Assembly (NCBI GenBank): GCA_022562795.1
Contig: JADFOP010000002.1
Span: 1 to 64,000, forward strand
Length of the DNA: 64,000 nt
Direction of reading: 5' to 3'
Origin: Nitrospinota bacterium
Lineage (GTDB): Bacteria > JADFOP01
The translations under genes were made by a program, and so were the position numbers. The notes beneath the pieces were generated by a model that was not told the DNA's origin, did no database searches, and worked only from the letters and a program-made list of their open reading frames with translations. Below, one piece after another: positions 19,339 through 27,838 of this stretch; the stretch's first letter is position 1; each line of letters opens with the position of its first letter.

Positions 19339-20112
19339 ATGGTCCACCTCGCCGTCTTTGTCCTCGCCGCTTTTATATCCACCCTCGGCGTTGGTGGTGG
19401 CGTCTTCTACGTGCCCATTTTCTTGGGCTTTGGCCTCTCCTTTCACCAGGCTACTACCGCTAGTTTACTCATCATCGCGATAACGGGCTTGAGCGCCGCT
19501 AGCGTCTACCACCGTGAGGGGTTGGTGGATTGGCGCCTGGCCCTCTTGCTCGATCCAGTCAAAGATGTAGGGGCGTTCGTTGGTGGCTTGTATGCTGGCT
19601 TGCTTGGCGAGCGCTTGCTATCGTTGCTCTTCGCGGCCGTGCTTGTCGGTGGCAGCGTCTTGATGATCCGCCAGAAGAACGATGAAGCCCTTGGCGCGGA
19701 GGACTCATCAAGCGGCTGGAGCCGTAGGGTGGGCGGTGAGGCCTATTCGGTCAATTTCATCGTGGTAATTCCCTGCTGCCTGGCTGCGGGCCTCCTCTCA
19801 GGCCTCCTCGGCATCGGGGGAGGAATTTTCATGATTCCCTTGATGGTGCTCGCAATGCGGGTGCCGATGAGGGTCGCCGTTGCTACATCAGCATTCATGG
19901 TCTGCCTGACGGGGACCTTCGGGTTCATCGGCGGCGCCATGGCCGGCCAATTCATCCCCTCGACGGGCCTTTTTCTGGCATTCTCGGGTTTCTTGGGAGC
20001 CCAGGTGGGCCCGCGGGTCATGGTCCGCCTCGACAAAAACCGCCTCCGCCAGGTCTTCATTGTGTTCTTGTACATTGTAGCGGCGCTGATGGTCTACAGG
20101 GGGATTGCGTGA
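19339..20112 (+). CDS. TauE/SafE-family sulfite/anion exporter
   Basis: A 257-residue polytopic inner-membrane protein with about eight hydrophobic helices in two similar halves. Each half has the family glycine motif, STLGVGGGVFYVPIF near residue 15-28 and GLLGIGGGIFMIPLM near 158-172. The family exports sulfite, sulfoacetate or related anions, driven by ion gradients. The ATG at 19339 lacks a clear ribosome site, and the first helix begins almost at once. No sulfur-metabolism gene is adjacent, so the substrate is unknown. The gene ends where a lower-GC region begins. Confidence 0.82.
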   Translation: MVHLAVFVLAAFISTLGVGGGVFYVPIFLGFGLSFHQATTASLLIIAITGLSAASVYHREGLVDWRLALLLDPVKDVGAFVGGLYAGLLGERLLSLLFAAVLVGGSVLMIRQKNDEALGAEDSSSGWSRRVGGEAYSVNFIVVIPCCLAAGLLSGLLGIGGGIFMIPLMVLAMRVPMRVAVATSAFMVCLTGTFGFIGGAMAGQFIPSTGLFLAFSGFLGAQVGPRVMVRLDKNRLRQVFIVFLYIVAALMVYRGIA

Positions 20113-20478
20113 GGACGAGCCAGCTGGCTCGGCTCTCTAGTCCCACCAGAGGTAGGGAAAACTAGGGCTTTGTTTCCCTGGGATAATCGAACCTTATTAT
20201 TCCCTTAACCCTATCAGAGCGGTTCCCCTAAAAGCCCTTCATGCCAGTATCCTGACGGGGCGAGTGGGACCAGCTATAGCATTAATTTCTTTAGCCCTAA
20301 CGCCGATAAGAAGAAAAGGTAGGAATCCACCCTGGGGAGTGCCTCCCCGGGGGAGGTGATGTCCTGTTAGGCATAAAAGGGCTTGAAACGGCCAACCTGC
20401 TTAGAGGTGTGGGGATTGTTTGAGGGAGCAGCCGATTTCACATGATTCAGAAACCAACTTTAAGTAAAGCAGACGGCG
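20113..20478. other. Lower-GC intergenic region
   Basis: This spacer ahead of the HD-GYP gene is visibly richer in A and T than the flanks on the left. It holds the hairpin at 20331-20351. I looked for a cyclic-di-GMP riboswitch core and did not find one. No start-ready short gene was recognised. Confidence 0.45.
20331..20351. other. GC-rich hairpin
   Basis: CCTGGGGAG (20331-20339), loop TGC and CTCCCCGGG (20343-20351) form a 9-bp stem with one G-U pair. No T-run follows on either strand, so it is not a standard terminator. It lies 130 bases ahead of the HD-GYP start and could belong to its leader. Confidence 0.45.
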
Positions 20479-21696
20479 ATGATTAAAAAAATCAAAGTTG
20501 AACAACTCAAGCCAGGGATGTTCGTTCACAATATCAACTGTTCCTGGCTTGATCACCCATTCCTGAAATCCAATGTAATGCTTAATAGCGATAAGATGAT
20601 TAGAAAAATCATAGATATCGGGATCCGTGAAGTGCACATCGATACACGTCGAGGATTGGATATCGATGAGGTTCAGGCTGTAGAGGAATTGCAGCAGGAT
20701 ATTTCATCTGAACTCATGGAGGTTGCTGAAGGAGAACGGGAGGTTTTCAACCGCATTTCTCTTCAAGAGGAACTTGAACAAGCGAAGGAGATTAAAAGGG
20801 AAGCCAAACAACTAATCAAAAACATCATGGAAGATTTAAGGTACGGAAAGCAGCTCGAATTGGAGCGGGCCGACAATTTGATAGAGAAGATGATCAATTC
20901 TATATTCCGCAACTCAGATGCGCTTCTAGGTATTTCCAGAATCAAAAAAGTAGATGAATATACCTTTATGCATTCTGTTAGTGTCTGCGCTTTAATGATC
21001 TCGTATTGTCGGCAATTAAGCTTTGACCCTGAGGTGATCAGAAAGGTGGGCATAGGTGCACTGTTGCACGACATCGGTAAGGTAAGGACCCCCCTCGACA
21101 TCCTTAACAAAAACACTCCATTATCGGCGGGAGAATCCGAGATTATAAAAAAACACGTTGAGCACGGGTGCAATATCCTTTCGCAAACATCTGGCATCAC
21201 CCAAACGTCAATGCTCGTAGTCGCCGAGCACCACGAACGATATGATGGCACGGGGTACCCAAAAGGTTTGAAGGGGGAGGAAATTAGCATATTTGGTCAG
21301 ATGGCGGGCATAGCAGATGTGTATGACGCCTTGACATCCGATAGACCTTATCGGAAAAGACTGGAGCCCAGCGAGGCGTTAAAAAGGATTCTTAATTGGG
21401 ACAAGTTCAATTTTAACGAGGAGATGGTGCACCAATTTATTCGTTGCGTGGGCATTTATCCCATCGGTTCTCTTGTTCGACTGGAAAGCGGCTTGCTGGG
21501 AGTGGTTATAGAGCAAGGGACAAAAGACCTTTTGCATCCAGTTGTCCAGGTGGTTTACGATCCTAAAAGGAGAGGGTTGATCGAGCCATATATCATAAAC
21601 CTTTCTGAACTGAAGGTTAAACATGAAGATAGCATCATATGTCACGAATCGCCGGAGAAATGGGATATAAATCCGCACGGTTTTCTGGAAGATTAA
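20479..21696 (+). CDS. HD-GYP domain cyclic-di-GMP phosphodiesterase
   Basis: A 405-residue cytoplasmic protein. Residues 1-65 form the DUF3391 module (KVEQLKPGMFVHNINCSWLD) that commonly precedes HD-GYP domains. A helical linker follows, then the HD-GYP domain (about 155-330) with HSVSVCALM, the metal pair LLHDIGK and the HHERYDGTGYPKGL signature complete. Proteins with all these residues hydrolyse cyclic di-GMP. The C-terminal 60 residues form a small beta-rich tail. Base and codon use are clearly more AT-rich than in the neighbours, with many AAA, ATA and ATT codons, and the tRNA cluster lies just downstream. Acquisition by transfer is plausible. The ribosome site is weak. Confidence 0.9.
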   Translation: MIKKIKVEQLKPGMFVHNINCSWLDHPFLKSNVMLNSDKMIRKIIDIGIREVHIDTRRGLDIDEVQAVEELQQDISSELMEVAEGEREVFNRISLQEELEQAKEIKREAKQLIKNIMEDLRYGKQLELERADNLIEKMINSIFRNSDALLGISRIKKVDEYTFMHSVSVCALMISYCRQLSFDPEVIRKVGIGALLHDIGKVRTPLDILNKNTPLSAGESEIIKKHVEHGCNILSQTSGITQTSMLVVAEHHERYDGTGYPKGLKGEEISIFGQMAGIADVYDALTSDRPYRKRLEPSEALKRILNWDKFNFNEEMVHQFIRCVGIYPIGSLVRLESGLLGVVIEQGTKDLLHPVVQVVYDPKRRGLIEPYIINLSELKVKHEDSIICHESPEKWDINPHGFLED

Positions 21697-21901
21697 GGCA
21701 TAGGCTCCCTTGATTATTAACGCTATCTGGGCAAGGCTTTTTTTGCGAATGTCTGAACGCCGTTCCGCAAGTCTAGGATTTTAAACGGCCCCCATATTCG
21801 CTAATATATTGAAAATGCAAAAGAGTTGTAGGCACACTAACTTCCCTCGTTTTTGTTGGCCTATCTTGTTTATATTCAATTATTTTGCGGAAACAATGTA
21901 C

Positions 21902-21944
21902 CAAAAATACTATATTAGCAATGGCTTATCCTTCTAAGCCATTG
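21902..21944 (-). terminator. Intrinsic terminator of the tRNA cluster
   Basis: On the minus strand CAATGGCTTA, loop GAAGGA and TAAGCCATTG form a perfect 10-bp stem (21919-21944), followed by an AT-rich stretch ending in five T residues. It lies eight bases past the CCA end of the last tRNA. Confidence 0.75.
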
Positions 21945-21951
21945 AATATGT

Positions 21952-22028
21952 TGGCGCGCCCGGGAGGACTCGAACCTCCGACCTTCGGATTCGAAGTCCG
22001 ACGCTCTATCCAACTGAGCTACGGGCGC
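21952..22028 (-). tRNA. tRNA-Arg(TCG)
   Basis: Cloverleaf with acceptor GCGCCCG/CGGGCGC, D-arm AGCTCAGTTGGATAGAGC, the anticodon stem-loop GGACTTCGAATCC with anticodon TCG, a T-arm containing GGTTCGAGTCC, and an encoded CCA. It reads CGA codons, and CGG by wobble. It is the last of three co-oriented tRNA genes. Confidence 0.95.
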
Positions 22029-22100
22029 GACTATCGTTGAGCCAAAGGGTTCCTTAATTACCCCGGGAGGCCCTTAGGAGGCCCCCCGGGTGAAGTTTAA

Positions 22101-22176
22101 TGGGGTGAGCGATGGGATTCGAACCCACAGCCCCCAGGACCACAACCTGGTGCTCTACCCTTGAGCTACGCTCACC
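22101..22176 (-). tRNA. tRNA-His(GTG)
   Basis: Acceptor GTGAGCG/CGCTCAC with the histidine-specific extra G at -1 (position 22176) opposite discriminator C. The anticodon loop is TTGTGGT with anticodon GTG. CCA is encoded. It is the middle gene of the cluster. Confidence 0.95.
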
Positions 22177-22222
22177 ACAACATGGGGGGATGGTGAGGCG
22201 GCACCCTCGCCGCATAAATGCC

Positions 22223-22299
<77 letters not shown>

Positions 22300-22338
22300 T
22301 CTGTAAGCCTAAGACTCTCAAGCCTCTTCCAGCATCTA

Positions 22339-22367
22339 AATCTAGCACCGGGTGTAGGGCTTGTCAA
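22339..22367 (-). promoter_or_regulatory. Promoter of the tRNA cluster
   Basis: On the minus strand a perfect TTGACA (22362-22367), a 17-base spacer and TAGATT (22339-22344) precede the tRNA-Arg(TCT) gene. Position and quality fit a strong housekeeping promoter for the three tRNAs. Confidence 0.75.
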
Positions 22368-22465
22368 CTGAGGCTGGGGAGGGGATAGCGTATCGTTTAG
22401 GCCCTTTTGGCGAAGGCTCGTTCTCAGCATGACCCCACCACATCATCTGACTATCCCCTTTTCCC

Positions 22466-22495
22466 TTGCGCACTTTCGAGACTCTGGGGTATTAT
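22466..22495 (+). promoter_or_regulatory. Possible promoter for the kinase-STAS-mla operon
   Basis: TTGCGC (22466-22471), an 18-base spacer and TATTAT (22490-22495) lie about 50 bases ahead of the kinase ATG. The -10 is good and the -35 weak, so this is a moderate candidate. Confidence 0.4.
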
Positions 22496-22543
22496 TCTAC
22501 AATGGTTAACTCGTAATGATTGTCACTCCTAGACTGGGGAGTC

Positions 22544-23020
22544 ATGGCGGTCATAGGGATATGTGAGGGCTCTTCGGCTGTGAGTTCCATTGCACCGTCC
22601 GATACGGTTTCCCTGACGATACCCAGCCATTCGAAGTACCTGGGGTTGGTCCGTAAGGTAATCCAGCAGGTCTCCCAGGAGGGGGGGTTTAGCGAGGATG
22701 AGGGCCGAAAGCTCACTTTAGCGGTGGATGAGGCCTGTAGCAACGTCATCAAGTACAGTTACGAGCATGACCCGACCAAGACCATCGTCCTCACCTTGGC
22801 CAACAGCGACGAGAAGCTGGAGATACGGATTCAGGATTTCGGAAAATGCCCTGACCTGGAGGCCATCAAGCCCAGAGACCTCGATGAGGTGAAGCCCGGA
22901 GGATTGGGGACCCACTTTATCCAATCCATCATGGACGAGGTGACCTACGATACGTCGCCTGGTGTCGGGTGTATCTTGCACTTGGTCAAATATAAGTCAC
23001 CTCGAATGCAGGAGCGATAG
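22544..23020 (+). CDS. RsbW-like anti-sigma/STAS serine kinase
   Basis: A 158-residue GHKL-fold ATPase of the RsbW/SpoIIAB group. The N box is AVDEACSNVIKYSYEH, the G1 box IQDFGKCPD and the G2 box GGLGTHFI, all in order. Family members phosphorylate a serine on a STAS protein and often bind a sigma factor. No sigma-factor gene is near. The partner is very likely the STAS protein encoded nine bases downstream, and the operon continues into the Mla lipid transporter. The ATG at 22544 follows GGGGAG; the TTG at 22520 gives a longer but poorly supported N-terminus. Control of lipid transport instead of transcription is inferred from context. Confidence 0.85.
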   Translation: MAVIGICEGSSAVSSIAPSDTVSLTIPSHSKYLGLVRKVIQQVSQEGGFSEDEGRKLTLAVDEACSNVIKYSYEHDPTKTIVLTLANSDEKLEIRIQDFGKCPDLEAIKPRDLDEVKPGGLGTHFIQSIMDEVTYDTSPGVGCILHLVKYKSPRMQER

Positions 23021-23029
23021 GAGCCTCCC

Positions 23030-23368
23030 GTGGAGCTCAGTGTCGAGCGGACAGACAGCGGCATCGTGACCCTAGCCGTCTCGGGCGAGGTTGACATGAA
23101 CACCTCGCTCGAGGTCCGAAACACCCTCACTCCTCTCTTCTCCGAGGAGCCGAGGGCCCTGATGGTCGACCTCTCGGGGGTCGGGTACATGGATTCCTCC
23201 GGGGTCGCTACCCTTGTGGAAGGGTTGCAGTGGTCGCACCGCAGCCAGATTCCCTTCCGGCTGTACGGGATGGCCCCAGCGGTCAAAAGCGTCTTCAGGA
23301 TGGCCAGGCTGGAAAGCCTGTTTGAGATTTTTGATACCCGGGAGGCGGCCTTAGAGGACTTAGTCTAA
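23030..23368 (+). CDS. STAS-domain protein (anti-sigma antagonist / MlaB-like)
   Basis: A 112-residue single STAS domain. The motif VDLSGVGYMDSSGVATL carries the serine phosphorylated in SpoIIAA and RsbV (here Ser57, second of the SS pair). In E. coli the STAS protein MlaB binds MlaF and has Thr at this site. The gene lies between the RsbW-like kinase (nine bases upstream) and mlaE (nine bases downstream), so it may serve both as kinase substrate and as the MlaB subunit. It starts at GTG 23030. MlaB identity is supported by position, and the phospho-switch by the motif and the kinase neighbour. Confidence 0.88.
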   Translation: MELSVERTDSGIVTLAVSGEVDMNTSLEVRNTLTPLFSEEPRALMVDLSGVGYMDSSGVATLVEGLQWSHRSQIPFRLYGMAPAVKSVFRMARLESLFEIFDTREAALEDLV

Positions 23369-23377
23369 GGAGTAGCC

Positions 23378-24172
23378 ATGGGTTTGGCCCAAAAAACTGT
23401 TGGCCAATCGGTCATTCGGTTTCTTCAGCATCTCTCCTCCATCTACTATCTCTTCGTGGATACCCTCAAGTGGTTGATTGTGGCTCCCTTGAAAGGCCAG
23501 CGGCCGCGCGTTCGGGCCATAATCGACCAGATGGTGGAAGTGGGCGTACAGAGCGTGTTTATCGTCATGCTCATCACATTCTCCCTCGGTGTCATCCTCG
23601 CAATGCAGACCGCCTACCAGATGCAGCGGTTCGGGGCGACCCAGTACGTGGGCAGCCTGGTGAGTGTCGCCTTCGTTCGGGAGCTCGGGCCCCTGATGAC
23701 GGCTCTCGTAATCACGGGCCGAGTGGGGGCGGCCTTCACCGCTGAGTTGGGCACCATGAAGGTCTCTGAGGAAATTCTCGCCCTCGAGACCATGGCTTTA
23801 AACCCAGTGAATTTCCTGATTGTCCCTCGCTTTTTGGCCATCTTAATTATGCTTCCCATGCTCACCATCGTAGCCGACGTAACCGGCATGTTCGGGGGCT
23901 ACCTCATCGGGGTCGGTAGCCTCAACATTCCAAGCAACCTATATCTCCAACGGACCTTCGACGCATTGGTCCTCAAGGACCTCTTCTCTGGGTTGTTCAA
24001 AAGCGTCGTCTTCGCCGTGATCATTGTAATGATCGCTTGTTACCGGGCCTTCATCGTCGAGGGGGGCGCGGCGGGGGTGGGCCGCTCGACCATGATCAGC
24101 GTCGTCCACTCCATGGTCACCATCATATTCGCCGACCTCGTCTTAACAGCCTTTTTCTACTTTGTCTTCTGA
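23378..24172 (+). CDS. mlaE: MlaE-family phospholipid ABC transporter permease
   Basis: A 264-residue inner-membrane permease with about five hydrophobic helices after an amphipathic N-terminus. Family landmarks are MQTAYQMQRFGATQYVGSLV and ARELGPLMTALVITGRVG-like text (VRELGPLMTALVITGRVGAA, about residues 103-122). With MlaF and MlaD it moves phospholipid between the inner and outer membranes. The gene follows the STAS gene by nine bases and nearly touches mlaF. The length matches the family (about 260). No mlaC or mlaA gene follows in this operon. Confidence 0.93.
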   Translation: MGLAQKTVGQSVIRFLQHLSSIYYLFVDTLKWLIVAPLKGQRPRVRAIIDQMVEVGVQSVFIVMLITFSLGVILAMQTAYQMQRFGATQYVGSLVSVAFVRELGPLMTALVITGRVGAAFTAELGTMKVSEEILALETMALNPVNFLIVPRFLAILIMLPMLTIVADVTGMFGGYLIGVGSLNIPSNLYLQRTFDALVLKDLFSGLFKSVVFAVIIVMIACYRAFIVEGGAAGVGRSTMISVVHSMVTIIFADLVLTAFFYFVF

Positions 24173-24185
24173 GGATGCGTCCCCT

Positions 24186-24971
24186 ATGATCCGGGTGAGG
24201 AATCTTGTCAAAGGCTTCGACGGCACGAAGGTGCTGGACGGGCTGACCTTCACGGCCGAGAAAGGCAAAATCACCGTCATCATGGGCGGCAGCGGCGGAG
24301 GCAAATCCACCCTGCTTCGGTGTCTCATTGGAGCCTTGCGGGTCGACAGTGGCGAGATCTGGATAGGGGACAAAGAAATCACCCGGCTCAGGGAAGTGGA
24401 GATGAACGAGGTACGGAAACGCTTTGGGATGTGCTTCCAGAACGGGGCCCTGTTCAACTCAATGACGGTTGGCGAGAATGTGGCGCTCCCAATTCGGGAG
24501 CACACGAGGCTGGCCGAACACGTCATCAGCATCATGGTGAAGATGAAGCTCGAGCTCGTGGGGCTCAGGGACGCCGAGAACCTCATGCCGTCCCAAATCT
24601 CCGGCGGGATGGCCAAACGGGTGGCTGTGGCCCGGGCCTTGGCCCTCGACCCGGAGATAGTCTTCTACGACGAGCCCTCGGCGGGCTTAGACCCCATCGT
24701 CAGGGCTGTCATCGATGAGCTGATGATGGATCTCTCGAACAAGCTCGGAATAACCAGCGTGGTCATCACCCATGAGCTTGGCAGCGCCTTCAAGATTGCT
24801 GACCACATGGTCATGCTCTACAAAGGGCAGGTGGTGGCTGAAGGCACTCCCGAAGAAATTCAAAACTCTGATGACCCCGTCATCAATCAGTTCATCCATG
24901 GTAGCCCCGACGGGCCAGTCCCTCGGAGGCTTTCGAGCAAGGACTACGGTGAGGACCTCCTCTATACATGA
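24186..24971 (+). CDS. mlaF: MlaF-family ABC transporter ATPase
   Basis: A 261-residue ABC ATPase that powers the MlaE permease. It has Walker A MGGSGGGKSTLL (about residue 35-46), the signature ISGGMAKRVAVARAL and Walker B IVFYDEPSAGLDPI, followed by the switch histidine in VVITHELG. ISGGMAKR replaces the common LSGGQ, as is typical of MlaF. ATG 24186 is preferred; a TTG at 24162 would lie inside mlaE. The gene is 13 bases after the mlaE stop. The C-terminal tail is the usual site for MlaB contact in the E. coli complex; whether the local STAS protein binds it is inference. Confidence 0.93.
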   Translation: MIRVRNLVKGFDGTKVLDGLTFTAEKGKITVIMGGSGGGKSTLLRCLIGALRVDSGEIWIGDKEITRLREVEMNEVRKRFGMCFQNGALFNSMTVGENVALPIREHTRLAEHVISIMVKMKLELVGLRDAENLMPSQISGGMAKRVAVARALALDPEIVFYDEPSAGLDPIVRAVIDELMMDLSNKLGITSVVITHELGSAFKIADHMVMLYKGQVVAEGTPEEIQNSDDPVINQFIHGSPDGPVPRRLSSKDYGEDLLYT

Positions 24972-24990
24972 GGATGGGGGCGAGAACTCA

Positions 24991-26004
24991 ATGGCCGAGT
25001 ACTTTCGGAAAACGACGAAGGCGGGGGTGCTGATCCTGCTGGCCTTGCTGTTGATGGGCGGCATGATTTTCATCGTTGGCGACTTCGCAAATCTCTTCGG
25101 CAAGAAGAACCAGATTAAGGTGCTTTTCGCCTCCGCCCAGGGCATCGAGGTCAACGCCCCGGTCGCCTACGCCGGGGTGACTGTAGGTCGAGTGGCGGAT
25201 ATCCGTATCTTGAGCGGTCAGGAGCATGCCGATGCTCCCAAAAAGCAGATTGAGCTTCTGCTGGAGGTCGATGATCGGGTTGACCTATCCACCATCCAAC
25301 AGATTTCCATCCGCCAGAAAGGGTTCCTTGGCGATATGTACGTGGACATCACGCCAGGCCGCGGTAAGCCCAAGAGCCTGACGGAGAGGACGGTCTATTT
25401 GGGCAAGGAGGCCAGGAGCCTCGAAGAAGTTATGGAAACGATGGATTCGATCGGGAAAGAGTTCCGTTTGACCTTAAGCAGCATCAACGATGTAGTCGCT
25501 TCCGAGGAGTTCAAGGTCTCGCTCAAAGCTCTAATAACTAAGGGAGAGCGGGCCATGGACGGGGCGGCCAAGGTATTTGCGGACAACAGCGAGGACCTGC
25601 GGACGACCATACGGGACATAAAACACGCCAGCGCCGACCTCAAGGAGCTACTCGCCGCCAGCCGCGGTCCGGCGATCGAAACGGTCGCCAATCTTAGGGA
25701 TGCCTCCAGCCAGATGCGCACGCAGCTCGATTCCTTGGCGGAGGGGTTCAACCGCGTGGCGTCGAAGGCAGAATTCGTCGTTGATGACAACAGCGCCAAC
25801 CTCTACGCCGTGACCCTCAATCTAAGGGCCATTTCCGAAAACCTTAAAGCCATGAGCGCCGACATCAAAGAGCACCCCTGGAAGCTCGTCAATTTATTCG
25901 GCAAAAAAGAGGGCTCGTCGTCTTCCTCGAAGGAGAAGGCTGTGCCCCGTGCCGAGCAGGAGCTTCGACGGGACGGGGGTCTGGGCCGGCCGGCAGCCCG
26001 GTAG
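24991..26004 (+). CDS. mlaD: MlaD-family MCE-domain protein
   Basis: A 337-residue membrane-anchored substrate-binding protein. One transmembrane helix (about 11-31) leads into the MCE domain (about 38-120; VLFASAQGIEVNAPVAYAGV and GFLGDMYVDITPG). A long helical region follows to the C-terminus, which ends in a Lys/Ser-rich, low-complexity tail. MCE proteins form a hexameric ring that guides lipid between MlaE and its periplasmic partner. It is longer than E. coli MlaD (about 180), like the longer MCE proteins of other phyla whose helices may extend a periplasmic tunnel. ATG 24991 lies 20 bases after mlaF. Confidence 0.9.
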   Translation: MAEYFRKTTKAGVLILLALLLMGGMIFIVGDFANLFGKKNQIKVLFASAQGIEVNAPVAYAGVTVGRVADIRILSGQEHADAPKKQIELLLEVDDRVDLSTIQQISIRQKGFLGDMYVDITPGRGKPKSLTERTVYLGKEARSLEEVMETMDSIGKEFRLTLSSINDVVASEEFKVSLKALITKGERAMDGAAKVFADNSEDLRTTIRDIKHASADLKELLAASRGPAIETVANLRDASSQMRTQLDSLAEGFNRVASKAEFVVDDNSANLYAVTLNLRAISENLKAMSADIKEHPWKLVNLFGKKEGSSSSSKEKAVPRAEQELRRDGGLGRPAAR

Positions 26005-26009
26005 GAGCC

Positions 26010-26894
26010 ATGACGCGACGGCCTCCATTTCTGCTTCCCCTCCTTCTCGCCGGAATGGTGTTGGCTGTGGGCTGTAGTCGTCCTCATGCCACGATGCGCC
26101 CCCTGCAGACGGGCCTTAGAGCGTATGAGCGCGGCCACTACGAAGAGGCCCTGGCCGCCTTCCGCAAGGCGGTGGCCGAAGAGCCCAAGAACCTCGTTGC
26201 AAAGACCAACCTGGCCCTAACTCTTCAGGACCTAGCACGCTATGAGGAAGCCCTCTCTCTGTACGAGGAGCTGACCATCCGCCAGCCAGACGCTCCCTTG
26301 CCGTGGATTAACAAGGCCGTCTGCCTGCGTGAGCTCGGCCGGCTCGAGGAGGCCTTCGCCACATTGAACGTCGTCGAGACCCGGTGGCCGGCTAGCCCGT
26401 ACCCGACATTCAATCGCGCTCTAATCTACGAGGAGGAGGGCAAGTGGGCCGAAGCCTTAGAGGCTCACCGTGAAGCCTTGAAGATCGCTCCTCACGAGGC
26501 GGCTATCCACTACCGCCTCGGGCTAATTTTTGAGCGCCTCCACGAGCTTGACAATGCGGTCAAGGCCTATTCAAAGGCGCTCCTTCTGAAGCCCACCGAC
26601 CCGGTGGCCCGCCTGAAGCTGGGCGAGCTCTTCGCCTCCCGGGGCCAATACAGCCGGGCAATCCGGGAGTACTCGAAGCTGACGGTCCTTGCCCCCGGCG
26701 CATCCAACCTCTATCACCGCCTAGCCGGTCTATATCGAAGGCAGCACCGTCTAGAGAAGGCGCTCGAGATGCTTCAGCGGGCCCTGGAGCTTCGGCCCGC
26801 CGACGCCCAACTCCAACAGGAGCTCCAGGAGGTGCTTCAAGACCTGGTGGACCCCAGCCGCCGCGTGTTGGGGGAAGACCCCCCAGCAGGATGA
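26010..26894 (+). CDS. TPR-repeat outer-membrane or periplasmic lipoprotein
   Basis: A 294-residue protein with a lipoprotein signal (VLAVGC, lipid-bearing Cys near 22) and six or more tetratricopeptide repeats spanning about 30-275 (e.g. GHYEEALAAFRKAVAEEPKN). Asp is absent at +2, so sorting to the outer membrane is expected under the E. coli rule. It starts six bases after mlaD and is probably part of the same transcript, which raises the possibility that it scaffolds the periplasmic side of the Mla system. That role is inference; TPR lipoproteins serve many complexes. Confidence 0.8.
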   Translation: MTRRPPFLLPLLLAGMVLAVGCSRPHATMRPLQTGLRAYERGHYEEALAAFRKAVAEEPKNLVAKTNLALTLQDLARYEEALSLYEELTIRQPDAPLPWINKAVCLRELGRLEEAFATLNVVETRWPASPYPTFNRALIYEEEGKWAEALEAHREALKIAPHEAAIHYRLGLIFERLHELDNAVKAYSKALLLKPTDPVARLKLGELFASRGQYSRAIREYSKLTVLAPGASNLYHRLAGLYRRQHRLEKALEMLQRALELRPADAQLQQELQEVLQDLVDPSRRVLGEDPPAG

Positions 26895-26897
26895 GCC

Positions 26898-27695
26898 GTG
26901 ATTGACTCCGAGCGCCTCTTCGTCCACGTTCCCTACGCCCTGGTAGACCAGTACCGGAATCTCATCCAGAAGGCCGGTCTGGCCCTCGAGGTCTTGGTCG
27001 AAGCCCAGAACCTGGAAGTCTCCACCCTGGAGGGGATGGCCGAGGAGATCAATGGCCTCAAGGCGATCACGGGTCGGGTGGCCATCCACGCCCCTTATGC
27101 GGATCTCGATCCGGGCCATCCTGTCGAGGCCAACCGCGAAGAGACGCTCCGTCTGCTCACCCTGACGTTCGCTCTGTCACAGGCGACTGAGGCCTCTTAC
27201 GTAGTAGCCCACACGGGGTACGACCCCTCCCGGGTGGAGACTGACCCGAGCGGCTGGCGTGCGAGGAGCCTCGAGACCTGGAATGAGCTCCTGGCCCACC
27301 CTGCGGCGGATGGGGTAGCCCTCGCATTGGAGCACACACTGGAGCCGGAGCCTTCTATCCTATGGGACCTGGTGGCGTCCCTGCCGGCCGATCGGGTGGG
27401 CGTCTGCCTCGATACGGGCCACCTGAATTGCTTTGCCAAGGCCCCGCCCTCCGTATGGTGGGCCACGCTGGGCAAACGCGTCACCGTCCTCCACATGCAT
27501 GACAATAGGGGCCAGGACGACGACCATCTCGGCATCGGGGAGGGGACCTTCGACTTCGCCGCTCTCTTTCGATGGCTGAAGCGGACGAACCTGACACCCT
27601 TTGCCACGATAGAAGGCCGGGACCCCGAAGCGGTCGCAACGAGTCTTTCTGCCTTGGGATTTCCCTTCGATCCAGCCCTTCTTGACTTCTCATAG
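26898..27695 (+). CDS. Sugar phosphate isomerase/epimerase (xylose isomerase-like TIM barrel)
   Basis: A 265-residue AP-endonuclease-2/xylose-isomerase-like TIM barrel. Metal-site motifs are visible: IHAPYADL (His near 56), VAHTGYDP, LALEHT, CLDTGHLN (Asp and His near 175), LHMHDNRG and TIEGRDP near the C-terminus. Family members include sugar epimerases, endonuclease IV and others. The lack of clear DNA-binding loops favours a small-molecule isomerase. It starts at GTG 26898, three bases after the TPR lipoprotein stop, so it is likely the last gene of the mla transcript. The substrate is not known. Confidence 0.75.
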   Translation: MIDSERLFVHVPYALVDQYRNLIQKAGLALEVLVEAQNLEVSTLEGMAEEINGLKAITGRVAIHAPYADLDPGHPVEANREETLRLLTLTFALSQATEASYVVAHTGYDPSRVETDPSGWRARSLETWNELLAHPAADGVALALEHTLEPEPSILWDLVASLPADRVGVCLDTGHLNCFAKAPPSVWWATLGKRVTVLHMHDNRGQDDDHLGIGEGTFDFAALFRWLKRTNLTPFATIEGRDPEAVATSLSALGFPFDPALLDFS

Positions 27696-27838
27696 CTCGT
27701 AGTCCTCCTGGGTTTTGACATGCATTAAGGCCTGTGCTAAAGAGAAGCCGACCGATCGGACGCACCTTTTTCACTAGCTATTCTTCCATCATCGCCTCTC
27801 GGTTGTCCTGCCGTGAGGCCTCGTGCACGGACGGATCC

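Noticed and set aside
20113-20478. Possible cyclic-di-GMP riboswitch before the HD-GYP gene
   Set aside because: The conserved GEMM core was looked for and is not present. The hairpin at 20331 alone is not enough.
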